Assembly (NCBI GenBank): GCA_937873255.1
Contig: CALMVM010000167.1
Span: 5,521-19,044 of the forward strand
Length of the DNA: 13,524 bases
Direction of reading: 5' to 3'
Source of the DNA: an uncultured Verrucomicrobiota bacterium
GTDB taxonomy: Bacteria > Verrucomicrobiota > Verrucomicrobiia > Chthoniobacterales > SZAS-18
The notes below the pieces were generated by a model, which made no database searches, was not told the origin of the DNA, and saw only the letters and a program-made list of their open reading frames with translations. The position numbers and the translations under genes are program-made. Positions 1 to 6,265 of this stretch are shown one piece after another (position 1 is the stretch's first letter; each line of letters begins with the position of its first letter).

Positions 1-409
1 GCGTGTTGTCGCCCCAGCAATCCAGGCCATAGAGAAAACCGGTGAGGGTGCCGTTGCGCACGGTGACGTTATTGGCGTTGGTGTAGATGCCGATGGTGCC
101 GTTGTCGTTCGTGTAAAGCTGGCTGATCGTGTGGCCGTTGAGATCCAGGGTCACGTTGGGGGCTGTGATGCTGATGGCGTAGGCGATGTCCACATTGATG
201 GAAAGGTCTCCCTTGAGATAGTAAGTGCCTGAGGCCGTGATCTGGTAAGGCAGGCTGGTGATCTCGGTGGCACCGGAGCCGGCGGTGGTTTCGGCGTGGG
301 CATCATGTGCCCGCCAGGTCACTGCCACCATGATCCAGGCAAGCAGCGCCAAGGGCAGCCGACCACGCCGAGGCGCACGCTGAGACCGGGAAACTGCGGT
401 GATGAACAA
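1..409 (-). CDS. Exported parallel beta-helix protein, C-terminally cut by window edge
   Basis: I translated this frame by hand; it is open from the TGA of the upstream paralogue to the window edge. The likely start is TTG at 409, which gives a good signal peptide: a basic n-region (RSQRAPRRGR), a hydrophobic core (LPLALLAWIMVAVTW) and a cleavage site after AHA. An ATG at 331 is in frame but would leave only about 14 residues before the cleavage site. The mature part begins ETTAGSGATEITSLPY and contains NVTLDLNGHTI, NNVTVRNGTLTGF and similar strand-turn units, typical of right-handed parallel beta-helix (PbH1/NosD-like) proteins. It is clearly a paralogue of the gene at 464-1240, about 54 bases downstream of it on the same strand, so the pair is probably co-transcribed. 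Substrate unknown; it could be a cell-surface or secreted carbohydrate-binding or lyase-like protein. No clear ribosome binding site is visible before the TTG. Confidence 0.7.
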   Translation of the reverse strand, partial: MFITAVSRSQRAPRRGRLPLALLAWIMVAVTWRAHDAHAETTAGSGATEITSLPYQITASGTYYLKGDLSINVDIAYAISITAPNVTLDLNGHTISQLYTNDNGTIGIYTNANNVTVRNGTLTGFLYGLDCWGDNT

Positions 410-463
410 AGGCCCATGGAAGAGGTTGGCAGAAGCGTTGCCGTGGTTGCTGAGAGCGAAATT

Positions 464-1240
464 TCAGTGGTTGTTGCCCGCATCGACGCCTGCGCCCACG
501 TAGGCGATGTTGATGCACGCCGAGCAAAGATTGTCCCGGTATTTGGCGGTCGCGCTGCTCACGTAGATCCCGTAGTTGCATTGGGCGACCCGGTTGTTGA
601 CGATCTGTCCGTTCTCGCCCCCGTAGGCAATCCCGATGACTTGGCCGCCGGGCCGGGGGGCGAATCCAAGCAGGTCGCAGTCGACCACCCGCAGGTTGTT
701 GCCTGTCGCCACGATGCCGTAGGCCGAGGTGTCGACCACGCCGGTGCTCCCGCCAGTGTCGAGGACGCGGCAGCCTCTGACGAGAGTGTTGGCAGCGACG
801 GAATAGATCCCGATGTAGGTGATGCCGATCCCGGCGGTGTTTTCGATGCGTGTGTTGGTACCCGAGGTGAACACGCCGTAAGCAAAACCGGTGAGCTGTC
901 CGTTGATGATCGAGACGTTGTTACCTATGACGTTAATGGCCGTGCTGGAACTGCTCAGGCCGCTCGAATCGGTCAGGGTGTGGCCGTTGAAGTCCAAGGT
1001 GACGTTGTTGGCGCTGACGGTGATGGCGGTCTGGTTGCTGACCGAAAGGCCATCGACAGCCACGTAGTAGGTGCCCGGACTCGTAATAGGATAAGGCAGG
1101 CTGGTGATGGCCGTGGCTCCCGAGGAAGCGGTCGTTTCCGCCAGGCAAGAAACTCTCGCGCAAAGCACGAGGAGGATCGTCAGCAGGGCGAAAAGACAAG
1201 AGCGGACAGAGGCACGCGAGGAAAGCAAAGCGGCGTTCAT
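464..1240 (-). CDS. Exported parallel beta-helix repeat protein
   Basis: This 258-residue protein has a clear signal peptide at residues 1-34: a short n-region, the hydrophobic core LFALLTILLVLCA, and cleavage near SCLA before ETTASSG. Residues 35-258 are a regular series of short beta-rich units (NNVTLDFNGHTL, NNVSIINGQLTGFAYG, NNLRVVDCDLLGF, GENGQIVNNRVAQCNYGIY), the pattern of right-handed parallel beta-helix (PbH1/NosD-like) domains. The end, KYRDNL...GVDAGNNH, is a usual terminus for such proteins, so the gene looks complete although short, with few helix rungs. No catalytic residues of pectate lyases can be assigned. The paralogue at 1-409 lies immediately downstream, and the pair looks like a tandem duplication. 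Role unknown; export to the periplasm, outer membrane or medium is predicted. The ATG lacks a good Shine-Dalgarno sequence. Confidence 0.8.
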   Translation of the reverse strand: MNAALLSSRASVRSCLFALLTILLVLCARVSCLAETTASSGATAITSLPYPITSPGTYYVAVDGLSVSNQTAITVSANNVTLDFNGHTLTDSSGLSSSSTAINVIGNNVSIINGQLTGFAYGVFTSGTNTRIENTAGIGITYIGIYSVAANTLVRGCRVLDTGGSTGVVDTSAYGIVATGNNLRVVDCDLLGFAPRPGGQVIGIAYGGENGQIVNNRVAQCNYGIYVSSATAKYRDNLCSACINIAYVGAGVDAGNNH

Positions 1241-1287
1241 GACTTCGGGGAGACAGCAACGCTGGGCGGACGGGGAAAGCGACCGTC

Positions 1288-1317
1288 AGTACATCTGATC
1301 TACGATGGGGTCGTCAA
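1288..1317 (-). promoter_or_regulatory. Possible sigma70-like promoter for beta-helix genes
   Basis: Reading the minus strand, TTGACG (1312-1317) is followed after 18 bases by TGTACT (1288-1293), about 48 bases before the ATG at 1240. The -35 is a good match and the -10 is poor. This is a weak suggestion only; no transcription evidence is available. Confidence 0.2.
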
Positions 1318-1456
1318 GAAAAGCGGCGACGGATTACAAATTCCGACAAACCTTTGTGTGCCTTGCGGCATGATATTACTGAGGTGGTACAACGCCGGAG
1401 TCCGAAGGTGCAAGGGAGTAAGGGGTTTCCGCTTGCTGAGGATTTGAGGAGTCGCG

Positions 1457-1681
1457 CTATTCACCGCCAGAATCGCTATCGACGGCAGCAGCGTTTGCTT
1501 CCCTGCTTCGTTTGATCCTCTTTTTGCGTGTAGCCAAGGGCGGCTCTGAACTCAGGCTCGTCGTACGAGAGGGGTCCACGGCATCTTCGGTGTCCGTGAA
1601 GAGATCTTTTTGACGCTTGCGCCCGCGCAGTTGAAACCAGCGGTTCAGAGCCTCCTTGCTCCACAGACACGCGGCTACCAT
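1457..1681 (-). CDS. Hypothetical small basic protein or C-terminal remnant
   Basis: The frame from the ATG at 1681 gives 74 residues beginning MVAACLWSKEALNRWFQLRG, followed by a very basic and then acidic low-complexity tail (RKKRIKRSRE, ending DSDSGGE). It could be the C-terminal remnant of a longer gene whose 5' part was replaced by the relaxase fragment, because the relaxase reading frame on the other strand begins at about the same place (1688). I recognise no family, and no ribosome binding site is visible. It may equally be non-coding. Apart from this frame I see no gene between 1241 and 1687. Confidence 0.22.
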   Translation of the reverse strand: MVAACLWSKEALNRWFQLRGRKRQKDLFTDTEDAVDPSRTTSLSSEPPLATRKKRIKRSREANAAAVDSDSGGE

Positions 1682-1687
1682 CAGTAA

Positions 1688-2461
1688 CCCGCGCGAGAGC
1701 CCCTGCTCGCCGACCGGTTCTCGCGCCGCACCGCGCAGATTGAGCGTCTCGCGACGGCAAAAGGTATTACTGACGCCAAGCAAAAAGACGCGCTCGGAGC
1801 GGCGAGCCGGGCAGGCAAGCGGCGGGGACTGACGACTGCCGACCTCCAAGCCGCTTGGGCGGCGCGGCTGACGCCGGAAGAAAAGGCGCAGATTTTATCC
1901 ATCGGCAAAGCGGCGAGGCCCGGTTTTCGCCAGCAGTCGATCACCTCGGAGCGGGCACTGGACGAAGCCTGCGAGAAACTCTTCGCCAAAAACGCCGTCG
2001 CCGACACGAAGCGCGTCGTCGCGGAGGCGTTGCGCTTCGGCGTGGGGCAGGTAAGGCCGGAGGCCGTCTGGCAGGCGCTTGGAAAGCGCGACATGGTGGT
2101 GCGTCGTGTCGGTGCCGATTTCCTGTGCACGTCGGTCAACGTGCTGGCGGAAGAGGTTTCACTCATCAACTTCGTGCGCACGGGACGCGACCAGCACGCA
2201 CCGCTCGCCTCGCGGCACTTCAAACTCGGCAACCCGAAACTCTCGGCGGAGCAGCAGACGGCGGTGCGCCACATTCTCGGCAGTCAAGATCAGGTGATCG
2301 GCTTGCGCGGCGGCGCGGGGGTCGGCAAAACCACGTCAATGCAAGAGGTAGTCGCGCAGATCCAAGCGAGCGGACAACGGGTCTTTGCCTTCGCGCCGTC
2401 TGCCTCAGCTTCGCGCGACACTTTGCGAGAGGCCGGTTTAGCCGATGCGGAGACGGTTGCC
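1688..2461 (+). pseudogene. TrwC/TraI-type conjugative relaxase-helicase, internal fragment
   Basis: The frame is open from just after an in-frame TAA (1685-1687). It encodes about 258 residues colinear with the middle of MobF-type relaxases (TrwC/TraI). First comes a helical linker (RRTAQIERLATAKGITDAKQ, then LTTADLQAAWAARLTPEEKA). Next is a segment matching the region where these proteins read TTREVLAEE (here CTSVNVLAEEVSLINFVRTG). Last is the start of the helicase domain, LSAEQQTAVRHIL with Walker A GGAGVGKTT at about 2317-2343. The N-terminal relaxase domain with its tyrosines and the rest of the helicase (Walker B onward) are both missing. Intact relaxases nick oriT and unwind plasmid or ICE DNA during conjugation; this piece cannot. 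Homology stops near 2461, where the frame changes to a recombinase tail. It marks a former conjugative element at this locus. Confidence 0.8.
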
Positions 2462-2462
2462 C

Positions 2463-2564
2463 ATCATCCAGGGTTGGATGGGGAACGCCGATGCCTCGAC
2501 GACAGCGATTTACCTTGCGGTGAAGGATGACGAGGAGCGCGCTTTGATCGAAAAAACGTGGTGA
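2463..2564 (+). pseudogene. Tyrosine recombinase, C-terminal remnant
   Basis: In a different frame from the relaxase fragment, 33 codons and a TGA read IIQGWMGNADASTTAIYLAV and continue with an acidic helix ending in EKTW. This is the classic C-terminus of XerC/XerD-like phage integrases: the W-(M/L)-G-H box (here N replaces the usual H), then TT.IY with the nucleophilic tyrosine. The upstream catalytic R, K and HxxR are absent. It is unrelated in detail to the intact integrase at 2869-4155, so it is a second, older recombinase. The join to the relaxase piece at about 2462 is a deletion or recombination junction. Confidence 0.75.
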
Positions 2565-2612
2565 AGGCGGGCCATAAAAGCTTGCCCATGAACTCGATTC
2601 CTGAGACGCTGT

Positions 2613-2642
2613 TTGAAACAGAATTCCAGCATTCTGTTTCAA
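2613..2642. repeat. Perfect 12-bp inverted repeat, possible operator or integrase arm site
   Basis: TTGAAACAGAAT (2613-2624) and ATTCTGTTTCAA (2631-2642) are exact reverse complements separated by 6 bases. The repeat ends 15 bases before the ATG of the HTH gene at 2658. There is no T-tract after it, so a terminator is less likely than a binding site. Autoregulation by the HTH protein, or binding by it as an excisionase, is the simplest guess. Confidence 0.6.
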
Positions 2643-2657
2643 GTGTGATTTTTGAGC

Positions 2658-3059
2658 ATGGCAGAAAAAGAACATTTTGCTCGCATGGCGTTCTCACCCG
2701 CCGAATTCGCGGCACTGTTTGGCAAGTCGCAGACTTGGGGTTATCGACAAATTTACGCTGGCAAAGTCAAAGCGATTACTGAACACGGCCGCATCCTTAT
2801 CCCGGCAGCAGAAGCCGACGCCATCTTGAAGACCGCTGGAATTTATGATGGTGCCAAACCGAGGTCGGTTAGGACGAAAAGCGAGATGCAGAGCCTCGCG
2901 CCCCGGTTGACGAACGCTTGGCAGTCGTTTTTGACTGCTCGTCGTCAATCGCAGCAGTCCAAGATTTCGCCGCACGCGGCGGTTGGCGAGAAGAAGTGGC
3001 CTTCTTCTCCGTTTGCTCGTCGAGCCGCAATGGCGCGTCTATCGAAACCGGGTCGCTGA
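2658..3059 (+). CDS. Small HTH DNA-binding protein, excisionase-like
   Basis: This is 133 residues from the ATG at 2658; a TTG at 2652 and an ATG at 2685 are alternatives, and none has a good ribosome binding site. Residues ~10-60 (FSPAEFAALFGKS, WGYRQIYAGKVKAI, then GRILIPAAEADAIL) have the layout of MerR/HTH_17 excisionase-type winged helix domains: helix, turn, recognition helix, then a beta wing ending in an IP motif. The remainder is basic and low in complexity. Its last ~190 bases overlap the 3' end of the integrase gene on the opposite strand. Next to an integrase, a role as recombination directionality factor or as repressor of the module is plausible. The inverted repeat just upstream could be its binding site. 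The real protein might be shorter than the frame, because the overlapping C-terminus shows no recognisable domain. Confidence 0.7.
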   Translation: MAEKEHFARMAFSPAEFAALFGKSQTWGYRQIYAGKVKAITEHGRILIPAAEADAILKTAGIYDGAKPRSVRTKSEMQSLAPRLTNAWQSFLTARRQSQQSKISPHAAVGEKKWPSSPFARRAAMARLSKPGR

Positions 3060-4155
3060 CTTCTGGCGGATTTACTGGCGCAAAAGTCACTTTCTGTGCT
3101 TGGGCAACGCTATGCTCGCGCCGCAGATGTCCATAAGTGCGCATGGCGAGAGCGCCCCCGTCTTTGTGCCCGAGCCAGCGCGACACAGTGGGAATATCCA
3201 CGCCGCTTTCGATGCTGACGGTTGCAAAGAAGTGTCGAAGATCGTGGTGCGTGATTCGCGTCATCCCAATTTTTTTGGCCGCTCGGCTCATCGATTTCTG
3301 TGAGTGACGCACTAAAAATACTTTTGCAGAGCCCGGCTCGTCGCCCCGTCCAGTCCGCATATTTTTGAGAAGTTCACGTGCTTGCGGGATCGTTGGGACA
3401 CGTCGAACTTCACCGTTTTTTGTTCCTTCTTCGGGATCACCTTTCACGAAGATTTCGCCAGCTTCAAAATCCAAATCTCGCCACTCGATTTGAGCAGCTT
3501 CCGAAATTCGGCAGCCGGTAAAGGCTAGCCCCTGCACAAAATCAGCACAGTTTTGGGAATCTCGGCTGTGAGCTGAGCGCATTTCCGCAACGAATGCGGC
3601 AAACTGCGACCGGGTTGAGAGTTCGAGCCGTTTTGGTCTCACGGTTTTGCGATCCAGCCCCGTCGCCGGATTTGAATAAACGACACCGTTTTCAATCGCA
3701 ATATCGATTACATGCTTCACCAGCGACAACGTGTTGTTGTAACGGGTTGAACTGGCAATCTTTGCGTACCGCGCCGCCCAATCACGGCAGACATTGCCCG
3801 TGATCCGCTTAATCTCCATCGCAGCCACTTCCGGCCAGTGCTTGAAGAGTGCAGCAAGCGTCTGCGCCCAATACACTCGCGTCCGCCGCTTGATGCCTAC
3901 GTTTTTTTCGATCCGCTGCATGTGGAGTGCGGCAGCTTGCGCGAAAGTCATCTTGGCGTCTGACGGGTCGATATCCTTGCTCTTATGAATGCGATGCTCT
4001 TTCTGGATGATTGCAAGGCGAGCTTCGGCAACGGAAAAATGTGAGGTCTTGAGCGACTTCCAAATCTCCTTGCCATTTTGGTAGAGGCGCGCATAGTAGC
4101 GGCCTGATTTGTGGCGGACCAAGTTTTGGACACGCGTTTTTTCCCAAGTTTTCAC
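2869..4155 (-). CDS. Tyrosine recombinase (phage/ICE-type integrase)
   Basis: This is 428 residues from the GTG at 4155. I prefer that start to an upstream ATG at 4209 because a strong AAGGAG lies 9 bases before it. The N-terminus has an arm-type beta-sheet segment (SGRYYARLYQNGKEIW), followed by a helical SAM-like core-binding domain (~residues 70-165) and the catalytic domain (~180-345). All catalytic residues are present: R216 (GCRISEA), K246, H304 and R307 (HHDLRH), H330 (WLGH) and Y341 (MRTYGHL). A polar ~75-residue C-terminal tail with no domain overlaps the HTH gene. The enzyme should integrate and excise DNA by a Holliday-junction mechanism. It lies 93 bases from a tRNA-Thr gene, a common target. 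The gene looks lower in GC than the flanking genes by eye, consistent with transfer. It appears intact and potentially active. Confidence 0.93.
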   Translation of the reverse strand: MKTWEKTRVQNLVRHKSGRYYARLYQNGKEIWKSLKTSHFSVAEARLAIIQKEHRIHKSKDIDPSDAKMTFAQAAALHMQRIEKNVGIKRRTRVYWAQTLAALFKHWPEVAAMEIKRITGNVCRDWAARYAKIASSTRYNNTLSLVKHVIDIAIENGVVYSNPATGLDRKTVRPKRLELSTRSQFAAFVAEMRSAHSRDSQNCADFVQGLAFTGCRISEAAQIEWRDLDFEAGEIFVKGDPEEGTKNGEVRRVPTIPQARELLKNMRTGRGDEPGSAKVFLVRHSQKSMSRAAKKIGMTRITHHDLRHFFATVSIESGVDIPTVSRWLGHKDGGALAMRTYGHLRREHSVAQAQKVTFAPVNPPEVSDPVSIDAPLRLDEQTEKKATSSRQPPRAAKSWTAAIDDEQSKTTAKRSSTGARGSASRFSS

Positions 4156-4164
4156 GGCTGCTTT

Positions 4165-4170
4165 CTCCTT
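4165..4170 (-). promoter_or_regulatory. Shine-Dalgarno site deciding the integrase start
   Basis: Minus-strand AAGGAG stands 9 bases before GTG AAA ACT TGG at 4155. It is one of the few strong ribosome binding sites in the window and argues that the 18 codons upstream (ATG 4209) are not translated. Confidence 0.7.
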
Positions 4171-4248
4171 AAAAGGTTCAACCGTAGAAAACGACCGCGA
4201 AAAATGCAAGTTTGAACGTCGATCCTTGCCCCTTTCTCCTCTAGAAAC

Positions 4249-4320
4249 GCCAACGTAGCACAGCGGTAGTGCAGCTGATTCGTAATCAGCAGGTCATGGG
4301 TTCGAATCCCATCGTTGGCT
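4249..4320 (+). tRNA. tRNA-Thr (anticodon CGT)
   Basis: A complete cloverleaf can be drawn. Acceptor arms are GCCAACG and CGTTGGC, with discriminator T at 4320. The D arm is GCAC-AGCGGTA-GTGC. The anticodon stem GCTGA/TCAGC holds loop TTCGTAA, giving anticodon CGT, which reads the ACG threonine codon. The T arm is ATGGG-TTCGAAT-CCCAT. CCA is not encoded. It lies 93 bases from the integrase start, on the opposite strand and divergent from it. It is a likely chromosomal landmark for integration, although I found no second copy of its 3' end in the window. Confidence 0.95.
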
Positions 4321-4442
4321 CTCTCAACGCGAAGAGTTTGCAGATGAAACTACTGAAGAATAGATTTTCGGTAGGTCAATTGTAGGCCAATTCCTGCTGG
4401 CGCTGGTCTGGTGACATCCGTCGCAACGGAATGCTGCCCCGC

Positions 4443-5486
4443 TCACCCCTTGATCTGTCCTGATCCTTCAGATAACCCGTATCGACGCGTGTTGGGCATC
4501 CACAGAGCCGCCCCCAAGGTGACCAGGGTCATCAGCGCCACATAATAAAAGAACAAGCTCTCCCGGCCAGCATCCTTCAGGTACAGCGCGACGTATTCCG
4601 CCGTCCCACCAAACAACGCGTTGGCCACGGTGTAGGGCAGTCCCACGCTCAGCGCGCGCACCTCCGGCGGGAACAACTCGGCTTTTACCACGCCGCTGAT
4701 GGGAGGTGTAAAAACACCCGATGAGCAGGCTCCCCGCCATCAGAGCGAACACGGCCGGCGAATCGTGACTCAGCTTCGGCAGCGCCGTCATGATTGGCAC
4801 GATGCGCAGAACGACGCTGCCGCCGAAGATGAGCATGTTGCTCCTGCGGCCGACCGGTCGGACAGCGTGCCCAACAGGGGCTGCGCCAGCACGAAGACCA
4901 ACAGCGCGTCGGTCGTGAGGTTGGTCGCGGTCTTCGGGTCCAGCCCGACGCTGTTGACTAGGTATTTCTGCATGTAGGTCGTCGTCGTGTAGAAGTACAG
5001 CGAGCCGCCTATGGTGAAAGCCAGCGTGATGAGCAGCCCGCGTTTGTGGTCGAGCAGGGCGCGCAGCGAACCGGTCTTGCGGTGCATCAGGGTCTCAACC
5101 TTGGCGGTCTCCGCCAGCGTGCGGCGCAGGCCCAGCGCCACCAGCGACGCCACCGCGCCGACGGCAAAGGGAATGCGCCAGCCCCAGGCCTTGAGGTCGG
5201 CAGGCGTGAGCACCTGTTGCAAGACCATGACCACGCCCGAAGCGAGCAGTTGGCCGCCGCTGAGCGTGACGTACTGGAAGGACGAGAAGAAGCCGCGCCG
5301 CTCCTGACCGGCGACCTCGCTCATGTACGTCGCTGCCGTGCCGTACTCACCGCCCACCGGAAGCTCCTGGATGAGCCGTGCGAGCAGCAGCAGCGCGGGA
5401 GCCCATTCGCCGACGGACTGGTGGGTGCGCAGGCAGGCGATCAAGAGCGAGCCGAAGCACATGGTCATCAGTCCCCCTGCCTTCAT
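4443..5486 (-). pseudogene. MFS transporter (KgtP/metabolite:H+ symporter-like), truncated and frameshifted
   Basis: Three frames must be joined to read the protein. The first (from ~5486) runs through [11 protein letters not shown], the MHS-family signature [32 protein letters not shown] and [11 protein letters not shown] to LLGTLSD. One base is missing near 4855, where [10 protein letters not shown] would be restored. A second frame then continues from [14 protein letters not shown] to GCFYT. One extra G in the run at 4701-4703 breaks FYTSISG. The last frame runs from VVKAELFPPEVRALSVGLPY to the stop at 4443. The order and motifs match alpha-ketoglutarate permease-type MHS symporters of about 430 residues. 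The N-terminal ~90 residues, with the first two or three membrane helices, are absent; the sequence upstream belongs to a NACHT remnant. The two single-base changes could be sequencing errors, but the missing N-terminus makes it non-functional regardless. Confidence 0.85.
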
Positions 5487-5532
5487 GACGGATTCACACT
5501 TTTCAAGGGAGCCGATAACCGCTTCCAGTAGA

Positions 5533-6086
5533 TCATCCTCCTGGCCACAGGCCAGTCAATCTTTCCCCGGCGATGCGATCCCATTCGGCGGAACGGCAAA
5601 CGAGCACGACTCTCAAACGCTCCGGCGGTTCGTGCTTGATCAGCTCACAAAAGGCCCGGACAAATTCGGGCACCTTGCGCAGTCCTTCATCGATCCCCTC
5701 AATGATTAGCGTGACGTTGCCATTCTGTGCGTGAGCTTGCTTCCAAGGCTGGCTGTCGACGGTTAGTGATTTGAGCACCTCGACGTTGGGAACGCTTCGG
5801 CAGTGAAGCTTGAGCAGGCAATCCGGTGGTTTGGTCTCCCGGCGCAGCGGTCCGAGGCCCGCGTTGATAGCGATGGTCTTGCCCATTCCCGGACGCCCCA
5901 GCAACACAACGCATCGTTTGGCGAGAAGTTCTTCGATGGTTTGAACCCGTGGGTTATGCGCCCTGCTCCATTTTTGTCCGGGTCGGGAAGAAATCCGCGT
6001 CCATCTTCCCCGTAGTAAATTTGCTCGTTCCAAGGAGACCAGAACTGACGCCATTCCAGTACCTTCCCGGAGATCGAGCCGCTCAT
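5533..6086 (-). pseudogene. NACHT-type STAND NTPase, N-terminal remnant with frameshift
   Basis: Reading begins at an ATG at 6086 (6122 is also possible) with VLEWRQFWSP, then FLPDPDKNGAG. After a one-base frameshift near 5953-5957 it continues NPRVQTIEELLAKRCVVLLG. Walker A GRPGMGKT lies at 5875-5898, a Walker B-like VTLIIEGIDEG at about 5685-5715, and a VLVCRSAEW segment after it. This order, including the W-x-x-F-W-(C/S)-P start and the DPD box before Walker A, recalls large bacterial NACHT proteins found among defence genes. Such proteins run to over 1,000 residues; here everything after about residue 185 is missing and the frame stops at 5533 beside the broken transporter. Intact relatives sense invaders and trigger effector action. 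It is divergent from the hydrolase-protease operon, with a ~180-base intergenic stretch between them. Confidence 0.7.
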
Positions 6087-6265
6087 TCTGAAGAGCGTGC
6101 GCAAATGGATTTGTGCTGTCACCGATTTGTGACCGGCGTGTTTGCAGCGGAAAATGTGGGATGTCGTCCCGCGTCACCGCTCGCAACATCAGCCCATCTT
6201 TCCGGTCCTCCGCAAAAACCTTGACGCGCCGCAATTAGCCTGACAACAAAGGGTCCGAAAAGCAC

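Noticed and set aside
296..1447. 383-codon plus-strand open frame
   Set aside because: It is antisense to two genes with signal peptides and clear beta-helix repeats; its own protein is repetitive and matches no family.
6118..6133. GTCAC-6-GTGAC symmetry as a CRP/FNR-type operator
   Set aside because: The arms are only 5 bp and the site may lie in or beside the NACHT remnant; it is kept as a remark in a finding, not as a feature.
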